A stretch of 64,000 bases of DNA from Rouxiella aceris (GTDB taxonomy: Bacteria; Pseudomonadota; Gammaproteobacteria; Enterobacterales; Enterobacteriaceae). The stretch covers positions 310,001 through 374,000 of the forward strand of contig NZ_JAADJU010000004.1 in the NCBI RefSeq assembly GCF_012933545.1, in the 5' to 3' direction. Of the stretch, positions 31,926 through 42,286 are shown piece after piece; position 1 is the first letter of the stretch; each line of letters opens with the position of its first letter. The notes below the pieces were generated by a model, which was given only the letters and a program-made list of their open reading frames with translations, searched no databases and was not told the origin of the DNA. The position numbers and the translations under genes were made by a program.

Positions 31926-32939
31926 ATGACAGCGATACTTTTTCCCGATCAGCCAAGCGCACTGTGTCCAAACCGGATGCAGGTTTATGCCGTTACCCAG
32001 GAAACGCCCAATGTCTGGACGCTTTCGCTGTTCACTCATGACCGCTATGACTACCGCCCCGGTCAATTTGCGCTGGTCAATATCGGCACCAGCGGCCTGG
32101 AACAGCGCGCCTATACCCTCTCCTCGACGCCTGGGGTAAGCCGCTTTATCGAACTGACGGTTAAACTGCTCCCCGGCGGTTGCGGATCGACCTGGCTGAC
32201 TGGCGAGGTTAAACCCGGCGACTACCTGTGGCTGTCCGATGCCCAGGGTGAATTCACTGCCGACGGTGATCGCCCGCTGGTGCTGCTGGCAGCAGGCTGT
32301 GGCATCACGCCGGTAATGTCGATCTGCCGTGACGCATTACGGCACCAGCCCGCCCAGCCAATTCAGGTGTTCTATAGCATTCACCAACCTGAAGATATGA
32401 TCTTTGCCGCCCAGTGGCAGCAACTGGTGCAACAATATCCGCAGCTTAAACTGCATATTTTGTGCAGCCAGAACGCACAAAGTGACATGATCGCCGGCCG
32501 TCTCAGCCAAGCACTGCTGGCGCAGCATGTGACCGATATTCACAGCACGCGGGTGATGATTTGTGGCCCGAACGACTATATGCAGCAGGCAAAAAGCTGG
32601 GTGCTGGCCTTGGGTTGTGCTGAAGAAAATATCATCAGCGAAGCCTTTTATACCCCGGAGCCCGCTGTGAACAGCGAACAGCGCCTGCTGCTGACCTCGT
32701 CACAGCCGCTGCAACATTTTTCTGTCAAAGTGGGGGCCAGCTTGCTCTCCGCCCTCGAGCAATATAGCTTGCCGGTGGTGGCCGCCTGTCGCGCCGGCGT
32801 CTGTGGCAGTTGCAAAACCCGCATTCTCTCTGGCCATTACCGCACCACCAGCCAGGCTACGCTCACGGCTGACGAACTGGCACAGGGTTATGTCTTGGCC
32901 TGCAGTTGCCAGTTGGAAACGGATATCACCCTCGCCTGA
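31926..32939 (+). CDS. hcr: NADH oxidoreductase Hcr (electron donor to Hcp)
   Basis: FAD and [2Fe-2S] enzyme that passes electrons from NADH to Hcp. The 337-residue product has the FAD motif RAYTLSSTPG, the NAD-binding stretch LVLLAAGCGITPVMSICRD and a C-terminal plant-type ferredoxin domain, CRAGVCGSCKTR ... LACSC, with four cluster cysteines. I chose ATG 31926, which gives the MQVYAVTQETPNVWT region at the same distance from the start as the E. coli protein. The gene lies 46 bp after hcp in one operon. Confidence 0.97.
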   Translation: MTAILFPDQPSALCPNRMQVYAVTQETPNVWTLSLFTHDRYDYRPGQFALVNIGTSGLEQRAYTLSSTPGVSRFIELTVKLLPGGCGSTWLTGEVKPGDYLWLSDAQGEFTADGDRPLVLLAAGCGITPVMSICRDALRHQPAQPIQVFYSIHQPEDMIFAAQWQQLVQQYPQLKLHILCSQNAQSDMIAGRLSQALLAQHVTDIHSTRVMICGPNDYMQQAKSWVLALGCAEENIISEAFYTPEPAVNSEQRLLLTSSQPLQHFSVKVGASLLSALEQYSLPVVAACRAGVCGSCKTRILSGHYRTTSQATLTADELAQGYVLACSCQLETDITLA

Positions 32940-32947
32940 CCCCTGTC

Positions 32948-32988
32948 ACCTTGCCTGGTACTTTTTATTACATTTTTCCAGGCAAGGT
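32948..32988. repeat. 11-bp perfect inverted repeat between hcr and poxB
   Basis: ACCTTGCCTGG and CCAGGCAAGGT are separated by 19 nt rich in T. It lies 9 bp after the hcr stop. It could end hcp-hcr transcription, although the T-rich part is in the loop and not after the stem. Confidence 0.6.
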
Positions 32989-33166
32989 TGAGCATAGCGC
33001 ACGCCGCTATCCCCCCTTGATCCACCAAGGAAAATGATACCAAGCGCATCATCCTGCCAAAGGGAAAAGCGCCAATGGACTATGCTTACCCCCAGTTGTT
33101 TTCACTTTTCTGCATACGCAGGCCAACACCCTGTGAAGAAATTTTAAAAACACATTGGAGGGATTC

Positions 33167-34888
33167 ATGAAACAAAGCATTGCAGCATTTATCGCCAAAA
33201 CTCTTGAACACGCTGGCGTAAAAAGGATTTGGGGCGTAACCGGTGATTCATTAAACGGCCTGAGCGACAGCCTTAATCGCATGGGGACCATTGAATGGAT
33301 TGGCACCCGTCATGAAGAAGTGGCGGCCTTTGCCGCCGGGGCCGAAGCGCAAATCACTGGCGAACTGGCGGTGTGCGCCGGATCTTGCGGGCCGGGTAAC
33401 CTGCATCTGATCAACGGTCTGTTTGACTGCCACCGTAACCATGTACCGGTACTGGCGATTGCCGCTCATATTCCCTCAAGCGAAATCGGCAGCGGTTATT
33501 TTCAGGAAACCCATCCGCAAGAGCTGTTTCGCGAATGCAGCCATTATTGCGAACTGGTCAGCAACCCCGAGCAGTTGCCACAGGCGCTAAGCATTGCCAT
33601 GCATAAGGCGATCCTCAATAAAGGGGTATCCGTTATTGTTCTGCCGGGAGATATTGCCCTGAAACCGGCCCCCGATGACGTGCAGGCCAAATGGTATCCA
33701 CCGCAGCTACCTGTAGTGCAACCTGCGCCCACTGAGCTGGCCAAACTGGCGGAAGTGCTCAATAGCTCGGCCAATATCACCCTGATGTGCGGCAGCGGTT
33801 GCGCCGGCGCCCATGACGAGGTGGTCAAGCTGGCCGAAACCCTGAAAGCGCCGGTGGTGCACGCACTGCGCGGCAAAGAGTATATCGAGTGGGATAATCC
33901 CTACAGCGTGGGCATGACCGGGCTGATCGGTTTTTCATCGGGTTTCCATGCCATGATGAATGCCGATACTCTGGTGCTACTCGGTACCCAGTTCCCTTAT
34001 CGCGCGTTCTACCCCACCGAGGCGAATATTATCCAGATTGATATCAATCCGGGCAGCATCGGTGCACACTGCCAGGTCGATATGGCGCTGATCGGCGATA
34101 TCAAAGCAACACTCGCTGCGCTGCTGCCTGATTTGCAGGTCAAAAACGATTCGGCATTTCTCGATAAGTCGCTTAAACACTATCGCGAAGCGCGCCAGGG
34201 ACTGGATGAACTGGCCACGGCAAACGACAAATTGCCAATCCATCCGCAATATCTCGCCAAACAGATCAGCCACTATGCCGATGACGACGCCATTTTCACC
34301 TGCGATGTCGGCACCCCCACCGTCTGGGCCTGCCGCTATCTGCAAATGAACGGCAAGCGGCGGCTGCTGGGGTCCTTTAACCACGGTTCGATGGCCAACG
34401 CCATGCCACAGGCGATTGGCGCTCAGGCTATCGATCGCCAGCGCCAGGTAGTGGCACTGTGCGGCGACGGCGGCTTTGCCATGTTGATGGGCGATTTTTT
34501 GTCTATCGCCCAGCACAAGCTGCCGATCAAACTGGTGATATTTAACAATAGCGTGTTGGGATTTGTGGCCATGGAGATGAAGGCCGGTGGCTATCTGACC
34601 GATGGCACCGAGTTACACAATCCGGATTTTGCCGCCATTGCCGAAGCCACTGGCATCAAAGGTATCCGCGTTGACAAGGCATCCGATGTCGATGCGGCAC
34701 TGCAAGAAGCTTTTGCCCATGACGGACCTGTGCTGATCGATGTCATCACCGCCAAGGAAGAGCTGGCCATGCCGCCGCAAATCAAAATGGAGCAGGCGAA
34801 AGGCTTTAGCCTGTATATGCTGCGCGCCATTATCAATGGTCGCGGTGACGAAGTTGTCGAATTGGCAAAAACCAACTGGCTGCGTTAA
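33167..34888 (+). CDS. poxB: Pyruvate:ubiquinone oxidoreductase (pyruvate oxidase)
   Basis: Peripheral membrane flavoenzyme that converts pyruvate to acetate and CO2 and feeds electrons to ubiquinone, mainly in stationary phase under RpoS. The 573-residue product has the N-terminal TPP domain ([28 protein letters not shown]), the central FAD domain and the TPP/Mg motif [14 protein letters not shown] ... FNNSVLGF. The membrane-binding C-terminus, [11 protein letters not shown], is intact. ATG 33167 has GGAGG upstream and matches the E. coli MKQ start. The order hcr-poxB-ltaE is conserved. Confidence 0.98.
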   Translation: MKQSIAAFIAKTLEHAGVKRIWGVTGDSLNGLSDSLNRMGTIEWIGTRHEEVAAFAAGAEAQITGELAVCAGSCGPGNLHLINGLFDCHRNHVPVLAIAAHIPSSEIGSGYFQETHPQELFRECSHYCELVSNPEQLPQALSIAMHKAILNKGVSVIVLPGDIALKPAPDDVQAKWYPPQLPVVQPAPTELAKLAEVLNSSANITLMCGSGCAGAHDEVVKLAETLKAPVVHALRGKEYIEWDNPYSVGMTGLIGFSSGFHAMMNADTLVLLGTQFPYRAFYPTEANIIQIDINPGSIGAHCQVDMALIGDIKATLAALLPDLQVKNDSAFLDKSLKHYREARQGLDELATANDKLPIHPQYLAKQISHYADDDAIFTCDVGTPTVWACRYLQMNGKRRLLGSFNHGSMANAMPQAIGAQAIDRQRQVVALCGDGGFAMLMGDFLSIAQHKLPIKLVIFNNSVLGFVAMEMKAGGYLTDGTELHNPDFAAIAEATGIKGIRVDKASDVDAALQEAFAHDGPVLIDVITAKEELAMPPQIKMEQAKGFSLYMLRAIINGRGDEVVELAKTNWLR

Positions 34889-34923
34889 GGCTGCTGGCGT
34901 TATAGTGAAAAGCGCACAGCAAA

Positions 34924-34987
34924 AAATATCGCCCTGACAGATTGCTGATAACCTCGGGTTGTCAGCAAACACCTTGGGGCGATATTT
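34924..34987. repeat. Long nested inverted repeat between poxB and ltaE
   Basis: AAATATCGCCC and GGGCGATATTT (11 bp, perfect) enclose CTGACA and TGTCAG, giving a 64-bp two-tier stem-loop. It lies 36 bp after the poxB stop and 41 bp before the ltaE start. The A/T runs at both ends fit a bidirectional terminator, but its size could also suit a regulatory RNA structure. Confidence 0.65.
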
Positions 34988-35027
34988 GTTTGCTATTTTT
35001 CAGCCCCAGAGTGAGAGGAAGTCAACG

Positions 35028-36041
35028 TTGATCGATTTACGCAGTGACACCGTTACACGCCCGAGTGAAGCTATGCGCCAGGCGATGTATCAGGCCGAAG
35101 TAGGCGATGATGTTTATGGTGACGACCCGACGGTCAATGCGCTGCAAGCCCTGGCCTGCAAGCTGACCGGCAAAGAAGCCGCACTGTTTTTACCTACCGG
35201 TACCCAGGCCAATCTGGTGGCCCTGCTGTCTCACTGTGAGCGTGGCGAAGAGTATATCGTCGGCCAAAAGGCTCACAACTATATGTACGAAGCAGGCGGT
35301 GCCGCAGTGCTGGGCAGTATTCAACCGCAACCGCTGGAAATGGCCGATGACGGCACATTGCCCCTCGATAAGGTGGCGGCGGCAATCAAGGCGGATGATA
35401 TTCACTTTGCCCGCACCCGTCTGCTCAGTCTGGAAAATACCCACAGCGGTAAAGTGCTGCCGCTGGATTACCTGCAACGCGCCTTTGCCTTTACCCGTGA
35501 AAAAGGTCTGGCCTTGCATATTGACGGCGCGCGCATCCTTAACGCGGCCGTGTCTCTCGGCGTGCCGTTAAGCGATATTACCTGCTACTGCGATACGCTG
35601 ACTATCTGCCTGTCGAAAGGACTGGGTGCGCCGGTAGGCTCACTGTTGTGCGGCAGTGCGGAATATATCAAGCGTGCCAATCGCTGGCGTAAAATGACCG
35701 GCGGCGGTATGCGCCAATCAGGCATCCTCGCCGCTGCCGGCATTTACGCCCTGGAAAACAATGTGCAGCGTCTGCAAGATGACCATGACAACGCCCGTTG
35801 GCTGGAGCAGCAACTGCGCGCCATCGGCGTGGAAATTGCCGCACCGGGGGCGCAAACCAATGTGTTATATCTTCACCAATCCGCCGAGATGGCGGCCAGG
35901 CTCGGCCCGTGGATGCGCGAACATGGCGTGCTGATCAGTGCCGGTCCGCTGACACGCCTGATCACCCATATTGATATCAGTCGTCAGGATCTGCAGACCG
36001 TTGTCGAACTCTGGCAGCGCTTTTTGCAGCAACAGGACTAA
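35028..36041 (+). CDS. ltaE: Low-specificity L-threonine aldolase
   Basis: PLP-dependent enzyme that cleaves L-threonine and L-allo-threonine to glycine and acetaldehyde. The 337-residue product starts at a TTG (IDLRSDTVTRPSEAMRQAM) with GAGGAAG upstream; no ATG fits the conserved N-terminus. The PLP-lysine motif is ICLSKGLGAPVGSLLCG. Other conserved parts are FLPTGTQANLVAL, HIDGARILNAAVSLG and MTGGGMRQSG. In E. coli poxB-ltaE form one transcript; here a strong hairpin lies between them. Confidence 0.97.
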   Translation: MIDLRSDTVTRPSEAMRQAMYQAEVGDDVYGDDPTVNALQALACKLTGKEAALFLPTGTQANLVALLSHCERGEEYIVGQKAHNYMYEAGGAAVLGSIQPQPLEMADDGTLPLDKVAAAIKADDIHFARTRLLSLENTHSGKVLPLDYLQRAFAFTREKGLALHIDGARILNAAVSLGVPLSDITCYCDTLTICLSKGLGAPVGSLLCGSAEYIKRANRWRKMTGGGMRQSGILAAAGIYALENNVQRLQDDHDNARWLEQQLRAIGVEIAAPGAQTNVLYLHQSAEMAARLGPWMREHGVLISAGPLTRLITHIDISRQDLQTVVELWQRFLQQQD

Positions 36042-36128
36042 CCTGCCGCCCGCAAACTGAGTGGTAACAGGGAGGTCGCTCAGCCTTTGCGGGCTATTTT
36101 TCGTCACTTTGAACGAGCAAAATGGAAG

Positions 36129-37583
36129 ATGCCAACATTCTCTAGCGAGAAACGTATTGTTGTACTGGGCGCCAGCGGCTATATCGGCCAGCATCTCACT
36201 GCCTTTTTAAACCAGCAGGGCTACGCGGTCACTGCCGCAGCGCGACGTCGCAAGTGGCTGGTGGCGCAGAACTGGCCGGGAGTCCGTTGCTGTTTTGCCG
36301 ATGTCTATCACAATGCCAGTCTGCGCGATGCCTTTGCGGACGCCGATGTGTTGATCTATCTGGTGCACGCCGTCAGTGATGATGACGACCTGCTGGAAAA
36401 AGAGCGGCAGGCGGCGCAAAACACCCTGCTGGCGTTAAAAGACTCGACAATCAAACAGATTATTTATCTGGGTGCCATGCAACCGGAAGGGTTGTCATCG
36501 ACCCATTTGCAGGCGCGAAAACTGACTGGCGAACTGTTTCGCATGGGGGATATTCCAGTTACCGAAGTGCGCACGGGCATTGTTATCGGCCCCGGCTCGG
36601 CAGCCTTCGAAGTGATGCGCGATATTATCTATAACCTGCCGGTTCTGACACTCCCCGCCTGGGTTAGCAAGCGATCTTCGCCGATTGCGCTTCATGACTT
36701 GCTTCATTATCTCTCGGCGTTGATTGACCATCCGGCCAGCGAGCATCGCGTTTTCGATATTGCCGGCCCGGAATATGTCAGCTATCAACAAGTGATACAA
36801 CGAATTATCCGCATTACCGGCAAACGCCGCGCCGTGCTGCCGTTTCCCCTGCCGTCTGCGCTGATTTCCGGGCTGTTGATCAGTTTGATCACCTCGGTGC
36901 CAACGCCGCTGGCCAAGGCGTTAATCCAGGGACTGAAACAGGACCTGCCTGCCGACAGCCAGGCTTTGCAACAGTTGATCCCGCTAACATTGACGCCCCT
37001 TGATGACGCCATTAAACAGGCGTTGGATCAGGAAGCAAATTGCGTACTCAACTCTGCCGAATGGCGAAATGATGCCGATGCCCACCGGCGCTGGCGGCCA
37101 GACTATGCCTACTACCCGAAACAGGCGGGTTTCCGGCTGGAAACTTCGGCGTCGATCAAGGCACTATGGCAAGTTATTCAACAGTTAGGCGGTGAAGAGG
37201 GCTTCTTTTATGCCCAGAGTCTGTGGCGGCTACGCGCCAGAATCGACAGAGTGCTTGGCAATAAACTTAAAACGGGACGGCCGACCAGCAATACGCTAAA
37301 GATAGGCGATACCATTGACGGCTGGAAAGTGATCGATATTATCCCCGGCCAATCACTGTCACTGCTGTTTACCATGAAAGCCCCCGGCCTTGGTCGTTTA
37401 ACCTTTACCCTGCAAGATCACGGTGAAAGACGTAGCCTGGATATCAGCGCCTGGTGGCACCCGGCTGGCTCCCGTGGCCTGTTATACTGGTTTTGCATGA
37501 TGCCGGCCCATCTGTTTATCTTTCGCGGCATGGCCAAACGCATAGCCAGTCTGGCGCGACAAAAAGATCGCTGCGGTCGCTGA
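36129..37583 (+). CDS. ybjT: SDR-family NAD(P)-binding protein YbjT
   Basis: 484-residue protein of unknown substrate. An N-terminal Rossmann fold with VVLGASGYIGQHLTAFL (glycine-rich nucleotide motif) covers residues ~8-300. It is followed by a DUF2867 C-terminal domain containing GDTIDGWKVIDIIPG and LFTMKAPGLGRLTF. The C-terminus has a hydrophobic patch (LLYWFCMMPAHLFIF) that may contact membrane. The start is uncertain: ATG 36129 gives a length near the 476 of E. coli, while a TTG 14 codons upstream is also in frame. It follows ltaE by 87 bp. Confidence 0.92.
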   Translation: MPTFSSEKRIVVLGASGYIGQHLTAFLNQQGYAVTAAARRRKWLVAQNWPGVRCCFADVYHNASLRDAFADADVLIYLVHAVSDDDDLLEKERQAAQNTLLALKDSTIKQIIYLGAMQPEGLSSTHLQARKLTGELFRMGDIPVTEVRTGIVIGPGSAAFEVMRDIIYNLPVLTLPAWVSKRSSPIALHDLLHYLSALIDHPASEHRVFDIAGPEYVSYQQVIQRIIRITGKRRAVLPFPLPSALISGLLISLITSVPTPLAKALIQGLKQDLPADSQALQQLIPLTLTPLDDAIKQALDQEANCVLNSAEWRNDADAHRRWRPDYAYYPKQAGFRLETSASIKALWQVIQQLGGEEGFFYAQSLWRLRARIDRVLGNKLKTGRPTSNTLKIGDTIDGWKVIDIIPGQSLSLLFTMKAPGLGRLTFTLQDHGERRSLDISAWWHPAGSRGLLYWFCMMPAHLFIFRGMAKRIASLARQKDRCGR

Positions 37584-37744
37584 AAATATCACGGGTTATT
37601 TTGCAGGCGATCGCACCAGAAGAGTCACAACTTAGCTTGTTTCCCATTGCATAGCCTATCATTTCAAGAAAGAATGGCGGCCTATTTGTCCAGCGCTCAA
37701 TGTTGAGCGTCAGGCAACGACATTTTCATGGAATTCGGATATAT

Positions 37745-38776
37745 ATGAAGGTATTGGTTACCGGTGCAACCAGTGGCCCAGGTCGCAACGCAGTGGAATA
37801 CTTGCGGAGAAAAGGCATTAAAGTGCGGGCAACCGGCCGTAATGCCGCCATGGGGCCATTACTGGAAAAACTGGGCGCAGAGTTTATTCATGCCGATTTG
37901 ACCAATCTGGTATCTGCACAGGCCAAAGCGTTGCTGGCCGACGTCGATACCCTTTGGCACTGTTCCGGGCTAAGTGCGCCCTGGGGCAGTGAACAGGATT
38001 TTGAACTGGCCAACGTCCGCGCTACACGGCGTCTGGGGGAATGGGCAGCGGCCTATGGTGTCGAAAATTTTGTGCACCTCTCCTCGCCAGCGATCTACTT
38101 CGACTTTCATCATCACCTGAATATTAAAGAAGATTTCCGTCCGCCACGCTTTGCCAATCAGTTTGCCCGCAGCAAGGCGGCCGCTGAACAGGTGATCACC
38201 ACTCTGGCGCTCTCCAATCCACAGACGCATTTCACCATTTTGCGCCCGCAGGGGATTTTTGGTCCGCACGACAATGTGCTACTGCCGCGGCTGTTACAGA
38301 TGATCAAATATGGCACCCTGATGTTGCCGCGCGGCGGTGAGGCGTTGGTGGATATGACCTACGTTGAGAACGTGGCCCATGCCATGTGGCTGGCCACCGA
38401 GAGCCAACAGCATGAATCGGGACGCGCTTATAATATCAGCAACCTGCAACCCCGACCGCTTAGCTCGCTGATCCAGCATCTGATGGCCGGGCTGGATATC
38501 AAATATCGCATCCGTTCGGTGCCCTACCCGCTGCTGGATATGATGGCGCGCGGTATGGAAAAACTGGGTCGCAAGCAACGCAGTGAGCCGATGTTTACCC
38601 ACTACAGTGTGGCAAAACTCAATTTTGACGTCACCCTCGATACCCAGCGGGCAGAAACCGAGCTGGGTTATAGCCCGCTGGTTTCCCTCGATGAAGGGAT
38701 CCAGCGCACCGCACTATGGTTACGGGATCATGGTCGTCTACAACATCCACAGGGCATTATCAGCCATCCTAATTAA
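37745..38776 (+). CDS. ybjS: NAD-dependent epimerase/dehydratase family protein YbjS
   Basis: 343-residue extended SDR protein, substrate unknown. [20 protein letters not shown] contains the nucleotide-binding glycines (GATSGPG); [14 protein letters not shown] and FARSKAAAE supply the Ser/Tyr-Lys region, where the usual YxxxK is replaced by FARSK, as in E. coli YbjS. ATG 37745 matches the E. coli start; 15 upstream codons are not conserved. It is convergent with amiD, with a decayed repeat copy between. Confidence 0.92.
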   Translation: MKVLVTGATSGPGRNAVEYLRRKGIKVRATGRNAAMGPLLEKLGAEFIHADLTNLVSAQAKALLADVDTLWHCSGLSAPWGSEQDFELANVRATRRLGEWAAAYGVENFVHLSSPAIYFDFHHHLNIKEDFRPPRFANQFARSKAAAEQVITTLALSNPQTHFTILRPQGIFGPHDNVLLPRLLQMIKYGTLMLPRGGEALVDMTYVENVAHAMWLATESQQHESGRAYNISNLQPRPLSSLIQHLMAGLDIKYRIRSVPYPLLDMMARGMEKLGRKQRSEPMFTHYSVAKLNFDVTLDTQRAETELGYSPLVSLDEGIQRTALWLRDHGRLQHPQGIISHPN

Positions 38777-38814
38777 TGTTTTGCCCGGATTATGGCTGCC
38801 ATCACCGACGCAAT

Positions 38815-38860
38815 TTATTCGGGTGAACGCGCGCAGCCAACACCGCTACCGTGCCTGGGA
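38815..38860 (+). repeat. Dispersed intergenic repeat, truncated copy 3
   Basis: ATTCGGGTGAACG and GCGCAGCCAACACCG match the right half of the copy at 46951-47076. Only about 45 bp remain. The copy ends exactly at the amiD stop codon. Confidence 0.65.
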
Positions 38861-39706
38861 CTAAGGGGAGGGATATTGTTGTAATAACGCATCAACTGTC
38901 GCCTCCGTCTCCGCATCCGCCTCGCCACGATAATCACTTTGCCGGAAATGCATCTGAAAGGCAGCGATAACCCGCCGCTGCTGGCGCGGGGTCATGCCGG
39001 GATCTACGCTGTAACCATAGCGCGCCAGTTTATTAAGCAGTAGCACGGGATCCACTGGCTGATGCGCGTCTCGCCCATGCAGCAAAGCCTTGACGCGCCA
39101 GGCCTGTGGCCAGGCACCAACGCCATTTTCAGCCAGCTTTTGCCAGGGAAACTGTGGTCCGGGATCTTCTTTGCGCTGCGGGGCGATATCGCTGTGGGCC
39201 ACCACGTTCTGCGGCGCGATTTGGTAGCGTTTGACGATATCCTGGCTGAGAGAAATTAATAAATTAATCTGCCCGGCGGGGTAAGGATAAAAACGCTGAC
39301 CGAGCATCGTCGGGGTAAAACCCTGATTCTCCAGCTCGATACCAATGGAAGTATCATTAAGATTATTTCTCCCCTGCCAGCCGCTGGCTCCCGCATGCCA
39401 GGCACGCATTGACTCCGGTACCAGTTGCCAGGCGACCGCTTTGCCAGCAACCAACGGCGGACGAGCAGGGATAAGATAGTGTGCACTTACATGTTCGTCG
39501 GTCAGCGTATTAAGCGCATTATGGAATTCTTCAGCGGTGTAGTGGATCACCAGAAAGCGGATACGCTGGTCAGCCCCCTGCGCCTGACGGGTGGTTTCCA
39601 GTCGATAATTATGCGTCTGGCTGGTCGACGGCTGCGTCTGGCACCCGGCCAGCAGCAAAAATCCGACAAGCTGAACCCCGGCTTGCCATCGTTTTAGAAA
39701 CTTCAT
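38861..39706 (-). CDS. amiD: N-acetylmuramoyl-L-alanine amidase AmiD (outer-membrane lipoprotein)
   Basis: Zinc amidase that cleaves both intact and anhydro muropeptides. The 281-residue product begins MKFLKRWQAGVQLVG and has the lipobox LLLAGC, so it is lipidated. The Amidase_2 (PGRP-like) fold carries LVIHYTAEEF (first zinc His) and VVAHSDIAPQRKEDPGPQFPW (second His and catalytic region). A C-terminal peptidoglycan-binding domain covers residues ~200-280 (RQQRRVIAAFQMHFR). ATG 39706 was chosen because it gives a proper signal peptide; 21 extra upstream codons do not. Confidence 0.96.
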   Translation of the reverse strand: MKFLKRWQAGVQLVGFLLLAGCQTQPSTSQTHNYRLETTRQAQGADQRIRFLVIHYTAEEFHNALNTLTDEHVSAHYLIPARPPLVAGKAVAWQLVPESMRAWHAGASGWQGRNNLNDTSIGIELENQGFTPTMLGQRFYPYPAGQINLLISLSQDIVKRYQIAPQNVVAHSDIAPQRKEDPGPQFPWQKLAENGVGAWPQAWRVKALLHGRDAHQPVDPVLLLNKLARYGYSVDPGMTPRQQRRVIAAFQMHFRQSDYRGEADAETEATVDALLQQYPSP

Positions 39707-40028
39707 CTTGTCCGGCTTTTCCTTATGATCTTGCCGCCTGACCTGACAGTAACCGCGGCCTGGCGACATTAGAAATCGGTTTTATCCTTAACAGGATACA
39801 ACGGCTGGCGTTGCCAAACCTTTCTTCTACGGTCGAGAGCCACAATAAAACCGGCAAAATAGCGCTGCGAAGAGAGTAAAAGCTTGTGCCTGCTGCCATA
39901 ACTGACGATATCTTATGCTACCTTTCAGGAATAAGGTTACCCACAAATAAATTTTAACCCGCGATTGTTGCATAACTATGCTACAGGGGTTACCCTCTGC
40001 GGCATTAATGGCTATTCAGTATTTACGC
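39707..40028. other. Intergenic region amiD-artP
   Basis: 322 bp, A+T-rich, with no supported gene. Just before artP lies a near-perfect 20-bp dyad (39966-39985, TGTTGCATA-AC-TATGCTACA). The known regulator of art genes is ArgR, but I could not recognise a convincing ARG box. ybjP and ybjQ of E. coli are absent from this gap. Confidence 0.5.
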
Positions 40029-40757
40029 ATGAGTATTCAACTAGACAATATCAATTGCTTCTACGGCGCCCATCAGGCGCTCTTTGACATTCAGCTCGAC
40101 TGTCCGGCCGGAGAAACCCTGGTGTTACTCGGGCCGAGCGGTGCGGGCAAAAGCTCACTTCTGCGGGTGTTAAACCTGCTGGAAATGCCTCGCTCCGGCA
40201 ATTTGCAAATTGCCGGTAATCATTTCGACTTTCAAAAGAAGCCGGATGAAAAGTCGATCCGCGAACTGCGTCAGAACGTGGGAATGGTATTTCAGCAATA
40301 TAACCTCTGGCCGCACCGTACGGTGCTGGACAACCTGCTGGAAGCGCCCTGCCGCGTACTTGGCTTAAGCCATGACGCAGCAATGGCCCGGGCAGAAAAA
40401 CTGCTGACCCGTCTGCGCCTCAATGATTTTGCCCAGCGTTATCCGTTGCATTTGTCGGGTGGACAACAGCAACGCGTCGCCATTGCCCGTGCATTGATGA
40501 TGGAACCTCAGGTGCTGCTGTTTGATGAACCCACCGCTGCCCTGGATCCGGAAATTACCGCGCAAATCGTGAGCATCATCCGTGAGCTTGCCGAAACCGG
40601 CATTACCCAGGTGATCGTGACGCATGAAGTGGAAGTGGCGCGTAAAACTGCGACTCGCGTGGTTTACATGGAAAATGGTCATATTGTTGAACAAGGCGAT
40701 GCCAGCTGTTTCTCACAGCCGCAGACGTCCGAGTTTGCCAGCTATTTATCACATTGA
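40029..40757 (+). CDS. artP: Arginine ABC transporter ATP-binding protein ArtP
   Basis: ATPase of the ArtPQM-I/J arginine importer. The 242-residue product has Walker [14 protein letters not shown]-loop [11 protein letters not shown], signature [16 protein letters not shown] and Walker [13 protein letters not shown], with the switch His in [11 protein letters not shown] 40029 ([20 protein letters not shown]) matches E. coli; 17 further in-frame codons upstream are not conserved. It leads the operon artP-artI-artQ-artM. Confidence 0.97.
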   Translation: MSIQLDNINCFYGAHQALFDIQLDCPAGETLVLLGPSGAGKSSLLRVLNLLEMPRSGNLQIAGNHFDFQKKPDEKSIRELRQNVGMVFQQYNLWPHRTVLDNLLEAPCRVLGLSHDAAMARAEKLLTRLRLNDFAQRYPLHLSGGQQQRVAIARALMMEPQVLLFDEPTAALDPEITAQIVSIIRELAETGITQVIVTHEVEVARKTATRVVYMENGHIVEQGDASCFSQPQTSEFASYLSH

Positions 40758-40826
40758 TTTGCCATTTATACCCCTAAGATTTTAAAAAATGACGGGGATA
40801 ATACTGACGTTATGAGGGAGTTTATA

Positions 40827-41558
40827 ATGAAAAAGCTTTTAATTGCCGCCGTTCTGGCAGGTGTCAGCTTATCTGCCGGCGCGGCAGAAACTATTCGTTT
40901 CGCCACCGAAGCCTCTTACCCTCCATTTGAGTTTGTTGATGCAAGCAACAAAATTCAGGGTTTCGATATCGATCTGGCTAACGCGATGTGTAAAGAGATG
41001 CAGGCAACCTGTACCTTTACCAACCAGGCTTTTGACAGCCTGATCCCTAGTCTGAAATTCCGCCGTTTTGACGCGGTTATTTCCGGTATGGATATCACCG
41101 CCGATCGCCTCAAGCAAGTCTCCTTTACCAATGCCTACTATGACAACTCGGCGATTTTTATCGCACAGAAAGGCAAGTTCACTGATATCGCTTCGTTAAA
41201 AGGCAAACGTGTCGGTATGCAAAACGGCACAACGCATCAGAAATATTTGATGGAAAAACACCCAGAGATCACTGCCGTACCTTATGACAGCTATCAAAAT
41301 GCCGTGCTGGACCTGAAAAATGGCCGTCTGGACGCGGTATTTGGTGATACTGCCGTAGTTAACGAGTGGCTGAAACAGAACAAAAACCTGGCAGCCGTCG
41401 GCGACAAGATCACCGATCAGAGCTACTTCGGTACTGGTTTGGGCGTAGCCGTTCGCCAGGACAACAGCGCGCTGTTGGGCAAAATGAATGATGCGCTGGC
41501 CAAAGTCAGACAAGACGGGACTTACAAGACCCTGTATACCAAATGGTTCCAGCAATAA
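40827..41558 (+). CDS. artI: Arginine-binding periplasmic protein ArtI-like
   Basis: Periplasmic solute-binding protein (SBP family 3) that feeds arginine or a related cationic ligand to ArtQM. The 243-residue product has a signal peptide ([19 protein letters not shown], cleavage before AETIRF). The ligand region [29 protein letters not shown] and [14 protein letters not shown] follows the family. The start [15 protein letters not shown] and end KWFQQ are nearer to E. coli ArtI than ArtJ. ATG 40827 has GAGGGAG upstream. No separate artJ follows artM, so this may be the only binding protein at the locus. Confidence 0.93.
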   Translation: MKKLLIAAVLAGVSLSAGAAETIRFATEASYPPFEFVDASNKIQGFDIDLANAMCKEMQATCTFTNQAFDSLIPSLKFRRFDAVISGMDITADRLKQVSFTNAYYDNSAIFIAQKGKFTDIASLKGKRVGMQNGTTHQKYLMEKHPEITAVPYDSYQNAVLDLKNGRLDAVFGDTAVVNEWLKQNKNLAAVGDKITDQSYFGTGLGVAVRQDNSALLGKMNDALAKVRQDGTYKTLYTKWFQQ

Positions 41559-41569
41559 TCTCACTATCG

Positions 41570-42286
41570 ATGATTGAACTTCAACCTCTGCTCAGTGCCG
41601 CCGGGATGACCGTCGGCCTTGCCATTTGTGCGCTGATCCTCGGCCTGTTTCTGGCGATGCTGTTTGCCGTCTGGGAATCAGCGCCATGGCAACCACTAAG
41701 CTGGCTTGGCACCGCCTGGGTGACGATTTTACGCGGCCTGCCGGAAATTCTGGTGGTGCTGTTTATCTATTTCGGCTCCTCGCAGTTGCTGATGACACTG
41801 GCCGACGGGTTCAGTATCAACCTGTATCTCTTCCAGTTGCCGATCAAGTTGCCAATTGACAATTTCGAAGTCAGCCCCTTTATTTGCGGGGTAATTGCCC
41901 TGTCGTTGCTCTACTCTGCCTACGCCTCACAAACGCTGCGCGGCGCGCTAAAAGCCGTTCCGCAGGGCCAGTGGGAATCGGGACAAGCGTTAGGCATGGG
42001 CAAGGTGGCGATTTTCTTCCGGCTGATTATGCCGCAGATGTGGCGTCATGCGTTGCCAGGTCTGGGTAATCAATGGTTGGTTCTACTGAAAGATACGGCA
42101 CTGGTATCACTGATCAGCGTGAACGACTTGATGTTGCAAACCAAGAGTATTGCCACCCGGACGCAGGAGCCTTTTACCTGGTATCTGGCAGCCGCCTGTA
42201 TTTATCTGCTGGTGACGTTATTCAGTCAGTTCGTCATTAAACGCATCGAACTCCGTACCACCCGCTTTGAACGGAGCGCTTCCTGA
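41570..42286 (+). CDS. artQ: Arginine ABC transporter permease ArtQ
   Basis: Inner-membrane permease of the His/Glu/Gln/Arg family; 238 residues, the same as E. coli. Five hydrophobic segments are visible and the EAA loop reads [20 protein letters not shown], with [20 protein letters not shown] after it. ATG 41570 is 11 bp after the artI stop; an upstream in-frame ATG lies inside artI and is unlikely. The stop codon overlaps the artM start (TGATG), so the two permeases are translationally coupled. Confidence 0.96.
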   Translation: MIELQPLLSAAGMTVGLAICALILGLFLAMLFAVWESAPWQPLSWLGTAWVTILRGLPEILVVLFIYFGSSQLLMTLADGFSINLYLFQLPIKLPIDNFEVSPFICGVIALSLLYSAYASQTLRGALKAVPQGQWESGQALGMGKVAIFFRLIMPQMWRHALPGLGNQWLVLLKDTALVSLISVNDLMLQTKSIATRTQEPFTWYLAAACIYLLVTLFSQFVIKRIELRTTRFERSAS

